The notes under the pieces: generated by a model | What the model was told of the DNA's origin: nothing | Database searches by the model: none | Seen by the model: only the letters and a program-made list of their open reading frames with translations | Translations under genes and position numbers: made by a program | Part shown: piece by piece, positions 27,319-35,999 of the stretch | How positions within the stretch are numbered: position 1 is the first letter of the stretch | Layout: the number at the start of each line of letters is the position of its first letter | Source of the DNA: JAVBMU01 sp031551755 | GTDB taxonomy: Bacteria; Actinomycetota; Actinomycetes; Actinomycetales; Cellulomonadaceae | Assembly: GCA_031551755.1 (NCBI GenBank) | Contig: JAVBNE010000034.1 | Location: forward strand, 25,180-89,179 | DNA: 64,000 nucleotides | Direction: 5' to 3'

Positions 27319-27503
27319 CACGCCTCCCGTCCGGCCCGGCGGATCACCAGCCCCGTCGTTGAATGGTCAATCCTACGACTCCTGATGACATCGTAGGCAC
27401 GAGGCACACGCGTGCGCCTGGTCGGCTCCGCTAGACGGTATGGAGTGACCGCTCGATGTGAGGGGTTGCGGGCCGGGGCCTGGCTCACACATGTTCGTGG
27501 GTT

Positions 27504-27528
27504 GCCGAGCAGGGGCTGCCTGCTCGGC
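27504..27528 (+). terminator. strong hairpin in IS110 left end
   Basis: A perfect 10-bp stem, GCCGAGCAGG at 27504-27513 and its complement at 27519-27528, with a 5-nt loop, 26 nt before the transposase GTG. It could stop readthrough transcription into the transposase or be part of the element's structured RNA. It is not followed by a T-run. Confidence 0.5.
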
Positions 27529-27554
27529 CTATCCGACAGTTGTGGGAGGCCCCG

Positions 27555-28646
27555 GTGTTTACAGAGCGTACGAGTGTGGGGCTCGACGTGCATGCACGAT
27601 CGGTCGCGGCAGCGGCGATTGACGGTGTCACGGGCGAGCTCGTCCAGGCGAGGCTGACCTCGTCACATGAGGACATCCGCTCCTGGGTCCAGGCCCTGCC
27701 CGGCCCGGTGGCGGTGACCTATGAGGCTGGGCCGACCGGTTTCGATCTTTACCGGGTGCTGAGCGGTGCCGGAATCCGGTGCGAGGTCGCCGCGCCATCG
27801 AAGCTGCACAAGCCTTCTGGCGAGCGGGTCAAGACCGACGCCAAGGACGCTATCCATCTGGCCCGGCTGCTACGGCTCGACGAGATCACCGCGGTCGCGA
27901 TCCCCAGCATCGACCAAGAGGCAGCCCGCGATCTGGTGCGGGCACGGGAGGACTGTCGTGGCGACCTGATGCGGGCCCGGCACCGGCTGTCGAAACTGCT
28001 GCTGCGGCACGGGATCGTCTACTACGGTGGCCTTGCCTGGACCGCTAAGCACGACGCTTGGCTACGACACGAGGCACTGCCACAGCTGAGCACTCGGGCA
28101 ACCCGGCTGACGTTCGACTGCGACTACGAGACCGTTTTGATGGTGAAGGCACGTCGCGACCGGCTCGACACCGCGATCGGCGAGATGGCTGCCGATTCAC
28201 AGTTCACCCCGCTCGTGCACCGATTGGGCTGTCTGCGTGGAGTGAGCACCCTGACCGGGTTCGCACTGGCGGTCGAGATCGGTGACTGGCACCGGTTTAC
28301 CGGCAACACCATCGGCTCCTTCGTCGGTCTGGTCCCCTCGGAGTACTCCTCCGGTGCCTCGCGGGTACAGGGCTCGATCACCAAGACCGGCAACACCCAC
28401 GTCCGGCGCCTGCTGGTCGAGGCGGCCTGGCACCACCGAGCCAGATACACCGTCGGCAAGACCATGCGCGACAGATGGGACCTGGCCCCCGCTGCCGCCA
28501 GGGCTCGTGGCGATCAGGGCAACCGACGACTCCACCACCGGTGGTTGAAGTTCATCGACCGCCGCAAGAAGCACACGATCGCCAACGTCGCTATCGCCCG
28601 CGAGCTGGCCGGCTGGACCTGGTCCTTAGCTGTGATGGGCGAGTAG
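27555..28646 (+). CDS. IS110-family transposase
   Basis: A 363-residue RNA-guided-type DEDD transposase/recombinase. The N-terminal RuvC-like part has VGLDVHARS (first Asp), VTYEAGPTGFDLYR (Glu), and KTDAKDAIHLARLL (two Asp). The C-terminal Tnp20-like part has LGCLRGVSTLTGFAL, VGLVPSEYSSGASRVQGSI and TKTGNTHVRRLLVEAAW, including the conserved serine expected to act as nucleophile. The GTG at 27555 follows GGGAGG; a TTG at 27540 is the first in-frame alternative. The frame is undamaged, so the element may be active. Confidence 0.92.
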   Translation: MFTERTSVGLDVHARSVAAAAIDGVTGELVQARLTSSHEDIRSWVQALPGPVAVTYEAGPTGFDLYRVLSGAGIRCEVAAPSKLHKPSGERVKTDAKDAIHLARLLRLDEITAVAIPSIDQEAARDLVRAREDCRGDLMRARHRLSKLLLRHGIVYYGGLAWTAKHDAWLRHEALPQLSTRATRLTFDCDYETVLMVKARRDRLDTAIGEMAADSQFTPLVHRLGCLRGVSTLTGFALAVEIGDWHRFTGNTIGSFVGLVPSEYSSGASRVQGSITKTGNTHVRRLLVEAAWHHRARYTVGKTMRDRWDLAPAAARARGDQGNRRLHHRWLKFIDRRKKHTIANVAIARELAGWTWSLAVMGE

Positions 28647-28920
28647 CAGCCCATGATCTGCTTCGTCGTCAAACGGCTGGCGGCAGCACTTGGAGCGACC
28701 CGCGCAACAACTATGAGCAACGGACACTTCGCCCGCGACGCTCGTTCCTAGACACGCGGACCCGCTCCTGCCGAAAGCACCGTCCTGCGGTAACCAACCC
28801 GCGCATATCAGTCTGACCGCGCGTCGCCAACGACACGCTCACCAGCCCCACCACGACGAAGCACGAGGCGACCGCCCCGAACCCAGGACAGGCGCCTCAC
28901 CCTGCCACTTGACAGAAAAC
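28647..28920 (+). ncRNA. candidate bridge RNA region in the 3' non-coding end of the IS110 element
   Basis: A 274-bp non-coding stretch between the transposase stop and the right subterminal repeat, longer than the 107 bp left of the gene. In IS1111-type elements the target/donor-pairing bridge RNA is encoded downstream of the transposase, so this is the expected place. I did not resolve its loops or guide segments. No ORF here looks real. Confidence 0.4.
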
Positions 28921-28929
28921 CACTCCATA

Positions 28930-29884
28930 TCAGTTGTTGTGGGTCGTGACGTTGGTGACGGGGGTCGGGGTGTGGGTGAGGGGTAGGCCCGCGGCAGGAT
29001 GGAAGTACTCCTACATCCGCCTGCTGGAAGGTCCTACCCCTCGTGTCCCACCGTAATGCCCTGTCGACCCCTGCTGGTCGCCTGCGCCTGGTCGAACGCT
29101 GTCAGACTCGTCCGATCGCCCATGTTGCTGCTACCGCGATCTCCCGGCAGTGCCTATCGAAGTCGAAGACCCGCTACGACCTGTTCGGTGAGGCTGGACT
29201 GGTTGATCGGACCTCGGTTCCTCGCACCTCGCCGACTCAGACCCCGCAGGTCGTCGTGGACCGCATCAAGGTGCTGCGCCGCCAACGTAAGTGGTCCGCG
29301 ACCAGGATCGCGACCGAGCTGGCCGGTGAAGGCCACCGCGTGTCGGCGCGTACGGTCGGGCGGTGGCTGCAACGGCTGGGCATCAACCGGCGCCGTGACC
29401 TGGACCCCACAGGCGCGTCGAATCGCAAGCCGGGCAAGATCACCGCCCGCTACCCCGGTCACATGATCCACCTGGCCGTCAAGAAGGTCGGACGCATCCC
29501 CGACGGCGGTGGATGGCGCGCCCTCGCACGCGACTCGACCCAAGCCAAAAAGGTCGAAAAGGCCGAACGCCAGGGTGCTAAAGCCGGGTACATGTACCTG
29601 CACTCAGCCGTCGACGGATAGTCGCACCTGGCCTACACCGAGGCCCTGCCCAACGAGACCGCACCGGTCACGATCACCTTCTTCCGCCGCGCGACCGCGT
29701 TCTTCGCCGCCCACCGCTCCAACCGGATTGTGCGCGTGGTCACCGACAACGGCTCCAACTACCGCGCACACGCGTTCACCACCGCCGTCTTGGCCACAGC
29801 ATCGCGCCACCGCCGCCGACCGCCGCCCAGCCCACCCACACCCACGAACACGTCACGACCTCATACAGCAGTGACCTGCTCGGA
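28930..29884 (+). pseudogene. IS481-family transposase remnant
   Basis: The frame from 29043 matches an IS481-type transposase: an N-terminal helix-turn-helix region (RCQTRPIAHVAATAISRQCL) and WSATRIATELAGEGHRVSA, then the DDE core. Three lesions are visible. The first catalytic Asp in the HLDVKK motif is Ala (GCC at 29475). A TAG stop at 29619 interrupts DG-SHLAYTEALP. After SRHRR near 29810 the second half of the core is missing, and only a short RPHTA-like tail follows. VVTDNG, the second Asp motif, remains. The 112 bp before the frame are probably the old left end. It cannot encode an active enzyme. Confidence 0.8.
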
Positions 29885-29893
29885 GAGAGCTGG

Positions 29894-30358
29894 TCAGTCG
29901 CAGTCGAAGTCGATCCGCTGGTCGCTGCTGCCGGAATCGCTAACTTTGGCGCCGTTCCAGTAGACCGGGTTCATGAGAACTGCCCGGTTGTTGGAACGAA
30001 GTGCCAGGATATCCGTCGTGTAGGAGGCGCCAGCACCGTCAACACCGGTCACCCGAAGAAGCCGCCCCGCCTGATGCGACCCGTCACCCAGGTAAGCAGC
30101 CATGCAAACGATCTGTGGCGGGTCTTGCGGCGATAACGGCGCCTCCTGGAGCAGGGCGCGACAATTGCCTAGAGTCGCTGCGACCTCGCAGAAGTCGTCG
30201 TCTCCCACATGTCCCGCTGCGAAGGTCAGCGCAGCCTGCACCTCGACAACGGTCGGAACCCCACCATCCCTTCGTCCATCAACAGCGAGGGCAACACCGG
30301 CACCCGCCAAGCAGACCGCAAGGCCTCCGGCAACAGATACCCACAGGACCTTTCTCAT
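29894..30358 (-). CDS. hypothetical secreted protein
   Basis: A 154-residue protein of unknown function. An N-terminal signal-type helix (MRKVLWVSVAGGLAVCLAGA) is followed by a mature region with three or more cysteines (DDFCEVAATLGNCRAL, IVCMAAYLGDG). It ends DQRIDFDCD. The VCLAGAG segment could be a weak lipobox, but no clear LxGC is present. The ATG at 30358 is preceded by GAGGAGCAAGGA. It is the only apparently intact non-transposase gene in the IS island, oriented opposite to both flanking remnants. It looks like cargo or a stranded chromosomal gene. No family was recognised. Confidence 0.55.
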   Translation of the reverse strand: MRKVLWVSVAGGLAVCLAGAGVALAVDGRRDGGVPTVVEVQAALTFAAGHVGDDDFCEVAATLGNCRALLQEAPLSPQDPPQIVCMAAYLGDGSHQAGRLLRVTGVDGAGASYTTDILALRSNNRAVLMNPVYWNGAKVSDSGSSDQRIDFDCD

Positions 30359-30400
30359 TCCTTGCTCCTCTTCGATTGTGCGGCGCAAACCGAATACAGC

Positions 30401-30535
30401 GAGGACCTGCGGATCGCGATCGTCACTTGGATCGAACGGACCTACCACCGCCGACGCCGCCAAGCCCGACTCGGACGACTGACCCCCACCGAATACGAGA
30501 TGATCAACACCACTCAGGTCGCACTCGCCGCCTGA
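30401..30535 (+). pseudogene. IS3-family transposase C-terminal fragment
   Basis: The last 44 codons of an IS3-type OrfB-like transposase: EDLRIAIVTWIERTYHRRRR, then QARLGRLTPTEYEMI and a natural stop. The pattern of a basic 'tyrosine-histidine-arginine' run, LGRLTP and a short tail is typical of that C-terminus. Everything upstream is missing or replaced by the secreted-protein gene. No terminal repeat was identified. Confidence 0.7.
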
Positions 30536-30707
30536 AACCAACTGTCACCTATCCGCGCAGCAGACCCGTCAATGGCACGCTAGGCGAGTCCGTGCAGGTT
30601 CATCCACTGGGTCCGACAACTGTCTTCGCCGGTTGCGCCAACACGGAGGTTTGGGCGCGACAGGAGGGGCGGTTGGACGCCCGCGCTGTCGCGTCTCAAC
30701 CCCGCCG
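30536..30707. other. intergenic region between IS3 fragment and apt
   Basis: 172 bp with no supported gene, repeat or terminator. It is the right boundary of the IS island. Confidence 0.5.
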
Positions 30708-31304
30708 TCAACCCACCCTGAGCAGGCTGTCGACGCGTCGGCCGGTCAGCTTTTCCCGACCGCCCAGACCAGCCAGCTCGAGCAGGAACGTCGTACCCAG
30801 CACGACACCGCCTGCACCTTCGACGAGTTCGGCGCCCGCATTCGCGGTGCCGCCTGTCGCCAGCACATCATCGACGATGAGAACACGTTCACCCGAGTTG
30901 ATTGTTCCCGTGCGCATCTCAATGGACGCGTGCCCGTATTCAAGCGCGTACTGCACGGCGTCCGTCGGCGGCGGGAGCTTGCCGGCTTTGCGCAGTGGCA
31001 GGAACCCGACACCCAGCCGCAGGGCGAGCGGTGCGCCGAGAAGAAACCCCCGCGCCTCGATTCCGGCAATCAGGTCGATCGAGCCCAGCTCCCGTGTGCT
31101 GACCGCGAAGGCATCGATCACGGAGCCGAAGGCTTCGCCATCGGCAAGCAAGCCGGTAATGTCACGAAAGATGACCCCCGGGCTCGGGTAGTCCGGGACG
31201 GCCCGGATCAGTCCGAGGACGTCAGCTGCCCGTTGCGGACCAAGGCAGGCGAGCCCCGCAGCCGAGACTCCCGGACCGACCTGCCCGTCCGCCGAAACCG
31301 TCAC
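30708..31304 (-). CDS. apt: adenine phosphoribosyltransferase
   Basis: Salvages adenine to AMP using PRPP. The 198-residue protein has the PRPP loop VLIVDDVLATGGTA near residue 142 and the APRT-type FRDITGLLADGEAF near residue 46, plus IAGIEARGFLLGAPLA. The first 25 residues are a nonconserved extension. The GTG start overlaps the secF stop by 4 bp, so it is translated from the secDF message. Its usual downstream neighbour relA is separated by the IS island. Confidence 0.93.
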   Translation of the reverse strand: MTVSADGQVGPGVSAAGLACLGPQRAADVLGLIRAVPDYPSPGVIFRDITGLLADGEAFGSVIDAFAVSTRELGSIDLIAGIEARGFLLGAPLALRLGVGFLPLRKAGKLPPPTDAVQYALEYGHASIEMRTGTINSGERVLIVDDVLATGGTANAGAELVEGAGGVVLGTTFLLELAGLGGREKLTGRRVDSLLRVG

Positions 31305-32404
31305 CGGCCACCGCGGCGACGCCGGGGCTGAGCTCGGACACCGAGGTGCTCACCCGGATGCAGCGGCGCGGTCACCATACCTGCGGCAGCCAAGGCCGCA
31401 TCGCTGTCGTCGCCCGCGCCCTCGATGATCTCTGCCCGCCGTTCGAGCACCTTGGTGGTGTGTTCGCGGATCGACTTCTCGCGTTCACGCAGCGTGACTT
31501 CGAGCGGCGTGGCCAAGAAGACCGAGGAGTAGGCGCCGATGGCCATGCCCACGAACAGCGCAAGCGCGATGTCTCGCAAGGTGCCCGCACCGAGTATGAA
31601 GGCACCGATGAACAGGATCGCGCTCACAGGCAGCAGGGCCACCACCGAGGTGTTGATCGACCGCACGAGCGTCTGGTTGATCGCCAGGTTCGCCCGCTCC
31701 GCATACGTGCTGCGCGTCTGATCGAAGATATCCGTCGTGTTCTCCCGGACCTTGTCGAAGACCACGACCGTGTCGTAGATCGAGTAGCCAAGAATCGTCA
31801 GGAATCCGATCACCGTGGCCGGGGTGACCTCCCACCCGACGAGGGCGTAGATACCGACCGTGACCGCGAGGTCGTGGAACAGCGCCAGGATCGCCGCGAC
31901 CGCCATCCGCCAGTTCCGGAAGTACACGGTCATCACCACGGCGAGCAGGCCCAGGAAGACGACCAACCCCGTGAGCGCCTTCTGGGAGACGTCCTGCCCC
32001 CAGGTCGGTCCCACGAACGAGCTGGTGACCTTGTCCAGTGGCACGTCGTAGGCGTCCGCGAGCCCGGACCGCACGGCCTCGACCTGGTCCGCCGTCAGCT
32101 CGGCGGTCTGAATCCGCAGCGACGTACCCGCGACGGTGGAGATGCGGGGCTCTTCCTTCGCGTCCACCTTGTGGACCGCGTCGATCGCGGGCTGCTGCCC
32201 GGTGTTGCTCACACCTGAGACGACGAACTCCGACCCGCCGCGAAACTCGATTCCCAGGTTGAATCCGAGCGTGCCCATCACCACGGCCGACAGGGCCACC
32301 GCAACGATCGAGATGGTGTAGAAGATCTTGCGGTGACCGACGACGTTGTACGATCGCCGACCCGCATACAGGTCATTGCCCCACTGGGCGAATCCCGCGG
32401 CCAT
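31301..32404 (-). CDS. secF: protein translocase subunit SecF
   Basis: A 367-residue membrane subunit of the SecDF proton-driven accessory complex that helps pull proteins through SecYEG. A first helix (about 28-50) is followed by LGIEFRGGSEFVV, the extracytoplasmic P1-like domain, then five helices including the conserved TILGYSIYDTVVVFDKVREN and the late VFLATPLEVTL. The C-terminal 50 residues are a basic cytoplasmic tail. Its ATG overlaps the secD stop by 1 bp. Confidence 0.95.
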   Translation of the reverse strand: MAAGFAQWGNDLYAGRRSYNVVGHRKIFYTISIVAVALSAVVMGTLGFNLGIEFRGGSEFVVSGVSNTGQQPAIDAVHKVDAKEEPRISTVAGTSLRIQTAELTADQVEAVRSGLADAYDVPLDKVTSSFVGPTWGQDVSQKALTGLVVFLGLLAVVMTVYFRNWRMAVAAILALFHDLAVTVGIYALVGWEVTPATVIGFLTILGYSIYDTVVVFDKVRENTTDIFDQTRSTYAERANLAINQTLVRSINTSVVALLPVSAILFIGAFILGAGTLRDIALALFVGMAIGAYSSVFLATPLEVTLREREKSIREHTTKVLERRAEIIEGAGDDSDAALAAAGMVTAPLHPGEHLGVRAQPRRRRGGR

Positions 32405-34335
32405 CAGAGCTTCCCCTCGCTGTCACCGATTGTCGGCTCGTTCGCAGTATCTCCAGGTGGGCCGCCATCGCCCGCCCCGGCAGCTCGTTCGCGGGCGGCC
32501 CGGCGTTCGGCGATGGTCATGCGCGGGCCGTCCCCACTGCCGACTGCAACGGTTTCGGGGACCCGCTCGTCAGCGACCTTCGTGGCCGTCGAGCCGGCGG
32601 TGGGAATCGCGACGCGACCGCGTCCCGCGTAGCGGGGAAGCGCGACGCCCAGTCGCCGCGGGTCCAGGCCGGAGGCCCGGTGGCCCTCACCGAAGAACTT
32701 CGTACGCGCGAGTAGCTGCATCACCGGGTGGGTGAACAAGAAGACGATCGCGAGGTCGACCAACGTGGTCAGTCCGAGAGTGAACGCGAAGCCCCGCACC
32801 CCACCGACCGCCAGGAGGTACAGCACGATAGCGGCGAGGAAGTTCACGGTGTCCGACGCCAAGATCGTGCGACGTGCGCGCGACCAGCCCTTGTCGACGG
32901 CACCGGTAAGAAGCCGTCCGTCGCGCAGCTCGTCTCGGATGCGCTCGAAGTACACGATGAATGAGTCGGCGGTGATACCGATCGAAACGATCAACCCCGC
33001 CACACCCGGTAGTGACAGGCGATAGCCCTGCCGCCAGGACAACAGCGCGATCAACCCGTAGGTGATCACCCCAGCGATCACCAGTGACGCGACCGTGACC
33101 AACCCCAACGCCCGGTACTGGAACAGCGAGTAGACGACGACCAGCAGCAGGCCGATGATGCCGGCCAAGAGACCCTTTTCAAGTTGCTCGCTGCCGAGAG
33201 TCGCCGAGATTTGCTCCTGGCTTTGCACCACGAACGTCAGCGGCAATGCGCCGAAGTTGAGTTGGTTGGCGAGCGTGGCAGCGCTCTGGCGCGTGAAGGT
33301 GCCGGAGATCTCCGCCTGTCCGTTCGGGATGACGACGTTGGCCGAGGGCGCCGAGATCACCAAACCGTCGAGCACCATCGCGAACTGATTGCGCGGGCTT
33401 TCCAGCGGCTGAATCCGTTTGGTGGTGGCCGCGAACTCCTTAGTTCCCTTGGAGTCGAACTTGATATTGACGACCCACTCGTTGGTCGTCACCCCGTTCG
33501 GGCCAACGCCCAGACCCGAGTTGGCCTCGGCGATGTTGGTCCCCTCGATCTCGACCGGCCCGAGAATGTACTTTGCTTGGCCGTCCTGGTCGCAGGAGAC
33601 AAAGGGGGCGTTCTTCGGCCCGCTGTCCCCGCCGACCAGGTTCTCCGGCTTGGTGCAGTCGAGCTCGTCGAACTGCTTCTGGATGGCCGGCGTGATCTGT
33701 GCGAGGTCAGAGGGGTCCTTCGCGGCACTCGAGTCGGTCGCATCGTCCGAAGGCGTTGCCGTAGCGCCATCCGTCGGCGTGGCGGTGGCGGACTCTGTCG
33801 GTGTCGCCGCCGCGCCGTCGGAGGCCGTATCCGTGCCGTCGGTCGCAGAGTCCGTGGCACTGTCAGTCGAGGTGTCGGTCGCCGTCGGAGTCGGGGCCGC
33901 TGCCTTGAGCACCGGCCGGAAACGCATCTGCGCCGAGGTGCGCACGAGTTCCAGGGTCTCTTCCGAGGCCTCGCCCGGGATACCGACGACGATGTTGTTC
34001 CGGCCCTGGCTCGTGATCTCGGCCTCGGCAACACCCGAAGAGTCGATCCGCTGCCGGATCACCCGGATCGCCTGGTTGATCGTGTCGGCCGTGATCTTCT
34101 CGCCGTCGCTCGCCTTGGGCCGCAGGATGATCTGCGTGCCCCCCTCAAGGTCGAGGGCGAGGCCCGGAACCCAACTGGCACCACCGGGATTCTCATCCGA
34201 GCGGGGATCGAATTTGGTGCCTGCGAACAGGGTCCCGAATAGGACGGCAATCAGGATGCCCAGAATGACCAGCGTGCGTACGGGCCGCGCTAGTCGAGTG
34301 GTACTGGTGGCCAACGGTCGTCTCTTCTCATGCAC
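32404..34335 (-). CDS. secD: protein translocase subunit SecD
   Basis: A 643-residue partner of SecF. One N-terminal helix (about 20-38) is followed by GLALDLEGGTQIILRP, a large extracytoplasmic P1 domain, and five C-terminal helices with GLLAGIIGLLLVVVYSLFQY and the proton-path segment SIGITADSFIVYFERIRDE. Residues about 145-208 are an unusual low-complexity insert of Thr, Asp, Ser, Ala and Pro (see findings). A polar C-terminal tail of about 80 residues follows the last helix. It is transcribed after yajC and before secF. Confidence 0.95.
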   Translation of the reverse strand: MHEKRRPLATSTTRLARPVRTLVILGILIAVLFGTLFAGTKFDPRSDENPGGASWVPGLALDLEGGTQIILRPKASDGEKITADTINQAIRVIRQRIDSSGVAEAEITSQGRNNIVVGIPGEASEETLELVRTSAQMRFRPVLKAAAPTPTATDTSTDSATDSATDGTDTASDGAAATPTESATATPTDGATATPSDDATDSSAAKDPSDLAQITPAIQKQFDELDCTKPENLVGGDSGPKNAPFVSCDQDGQAKYILGPVEIEGTNIAEANSGLGVGPNGVTTNEWVVNIKFDSKGTKEFAATTKRIQPLESPRNQFAMVLDGLVISAPSANVVIPNGQAEISGTFTRQSAATLANQLNFGALPLTFVVQSQEQISATLGSEQLEKGLLAGIIGLLLVVVYSLFQYRALGLVTVASLVIAGVITYGLIALLSWRQGYRLSLPGVAGLIVSIGITADSFIVYFERIRDELRDGRLLTGAVDKGWSRARRTILASDTVNFLAAIVLYLLAVGGVRGFAFTLGLTTLVDLAIVFLFTHPVMQLLARTKFFGEGHRASGLDPRRLGVALPRYAGRGRVAIPTAGSTATKVADERVPETVAVGSGDGPRMTIAERRAARERAAGAGDGGPPGDTANEPTIGDSEGKL

Positions 34336-34379
34336 TGCGTCAGGGACGCGGTCGTTTCACCGGAGGTGCCGGCGATGGT

Positions 34380-34769
34380 CTATTTGCTGTCCGTGCCCTC
34401 GTCCGGAGACTCAACCGGCTTGGGGCGGTGGCCTTTGCCGTCAGTGATCATGCCGGACAGGTCATCTGGCACGACGACGTCCGTCTCGTCTTCAGCCTCC
34501 TCCGACTCCTCGACAGGCGGCTCCACGAGCTTCGCGACGGCCGCGCGCAGCCACCGGGTCTTCGTGCCCGGGGTGGACTCGATCGTGACGATATCCGACT
34601 CCTCGTCGATCTCGACGATGGTGCCGAACATCCCCGAGGCAGTCATCACTTCCTGACCAGGGGCGAGGGTGGCGCGGAACTCCTGTGCGGCGCGCTGCTG
34701 CTTGCGGGTGCGGCTCGACATGAGGTACAAGCCCGCAATCGCTATCACTGCGATGATGATCATTTCCAT
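34380..34769 (-). CDS. yajC: preprotein translocase subunit YajC
   Basis: A 129-residue membrane protein that associates with SecDF. One N-terminal helix (MEMIIIAVIAIAGLYLM) leads to the conserved RTRKQQRAAQEFRATLAPGQ and VMTASGMFGTIVEIDEESDI. The remainder is a long acidic tail. An ATG two codons later is an alternative start. The gene directly precedes secD, 44 bp away, as in most bacteria. Confidence 0.92.
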   Translation of the reverse strand: MEMIIIAVIAIAGLYLMSSRTRKQQRAAQEFRATLAPGQEVMTASGMFGTIVEIDEESDIVTIESTPGTKTRWLRAAVAKLVEPPVEESEEAEDETDVVVPDDLSGMITDGKGHRPKPVESPDEGTDSK

Positions 34770-34946
34770 AGCGGTCTCACATGTCCTGTTCTGGGCTGGA
34801 ATCTGCGCGGCAGTCTAGGCGCTCACATCAAGATTCCCGGATCAACTCCATGGAGAGCTCCGCGCGCACGGACCGGGACCAGTCTAGGCCCTGTCCATGG
34901 ACGGCGTCCCAAGTACATCACCTGGCGCACTTTTCACCCGATACCA

Positions 34947-35999
34947 CTAGTCGAAGAGGAGGCTGTCCGGCCGCGGTGGCGTGAGCCCTAAATGCGCCCA
35001 GGCAGCGGCCGTGGCGACCCGTCCGCGCGGTGTGCGGCCGATGAAGCCCTCGCGAACCAGATACGGCTCCGCGACCGTCTCGACGGTCTCGGCCTCTTCG
35101 CCGACCGTGACGGCCAGGGTGGTGAGTCCGACCGGGCCGCCGTTGAACCGCCGACAGAGGGCCACGAGGACAGCGCGGTCCAGCCGGTCCAAACCGAGGA
35201 CGTCAACTTCATAGACCTCCAGGGCAGCCCTCGCCGCGCGCAGATCCAAGACGCCGTCCCCACGCACCTGCGCCCAGTCCCGCACTCGGCGCAGAAGCCG
35301 GTTCGCGATCCGAGGCGTGCCCCGGGAGCGGCCGGCGATCTCCCTGGCGGCTGCCGGTTCCAGCTCGATGCCCAATAGCCCGGCCGAACGCACCACGACC
35401 CGCTCCAGGTCAGCACTGTCGTAGTAGTCGAGGTGCCCGGTGAAGCCGAAACGATCGCGCAGCGGCGCCGGAAGCAGGCCAGCGCGGGTGGTTGCACCCA
35501 CCGCGGTAAACGGCGGCAAAGCCAACGGAATCGCACTCGCCCCGGCACCTTTGCCGACGACGACATCGACCCGGAAGTCCTCCATCGCCATGTAGAGCAG
35601 TTCCTCGGCGGGCCGGGCCAGGCGGTGGATCTCATCGATGAACAGCACCTCCCCCTCATCCAGGGAGGAGAGCACCGCGGCCAGGTCGCCGGCGTGCTGG
35701 ATGGCGGGACCTGAGGTGACCCGCAGCGATGCGCCGAGTTCGCTCGCGATGATCATCGCCAGCGTCGTCTTCCCCAACCCGGGCGGCCCGGAGAGCAGCA
35801 CGTGGTCCGGCGCCGTACCGCGGGCGATAGACGCCTCCAACACGAGGGAGAGCTGGTCGCGCACCACCGGCTGACCGACGAACTCGCTGAGCCGCCGGGG
35901 CCTAAGCGCCGCCTCAGCAGCACGTTCGAGATCATCAGCACCCGGTGCGACGATGCGCTCCGAAACGTAATCCTGATCAACGTCAGTTTCGTCAGCCAT
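34947..35999 (-). CDS. ruvB: Holliday junction branch migration ATPase RuvB
   Basis: A 350-residue AAA+ motor that drives branch migration with RuvA. Walker A GPPGLGKTTLA lies near residue 73. Walker B is VLFIDEIHRL, with sensor 1 GATTRAGLLPAPLRDRFG near residue 170, and the C-terminal winged helix has EPYLVREGFIGRTPRGRVAT. The ATG at 35999 overlaps the ruvA stop by 8 bp. Order ruvC-ruvA-ruvB is standard. Confidence 0.96.
   Translation of the reverse strand: MADETDVDQDYVSERIVAPGADDLERAAEAALRPRRLSEFVGQPVVRDQLSLVLEASIARGTAPDHVLLSGPPGLGKTTLAMIIASELGASLRVTSGPAIQHAGDLAAVLSSLDEGEVLFIDEIHRLARPAEELLYMAMEDFRVDVVVGKGAGASAIPLALPPFTAVGATTRAGLLPAPLRDRFGFTGHLDYYDSADLERVVVRSAGLLGIELEPAAAREIAGRSRGTPRIANRLLRRVRDWAQVRGDGVLDLRAARAALEVYEVDVLGLDRLDRAVLVALCRRFNGGPVGLTTLAVTVGEEAETVETVAEPYLVREGFIGRTPRGRVATAAAWAHLGLTPPRPDSLLFD

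Larger units (their letters stand above)
27439..28929 (+). mobile_element. IS110-family element (IS1111-like)
   Basis: A complete-looking element defined by an intact transposase and a perfect 9-bp inverted repeat, TATGGAGTG at 27439-27447 and CACTCCATA at 28921-28929. Subterminal inverted repeats of this kind mark the IS1111 branch of IS110. True ends should lie a few bases outside them. No target duplication was found, as expected for the family. It sits at the relA-proximal end of a small IS island, abutting the left end of an IS481 remnant. Confidence 0.75.

Noticed and set aside
30209..30400. Upstream part of the frame leading into the IS3 tail
   Set aside because: It is antisense to the secreted-protein gene and shows no transposase similarity before about 30401.
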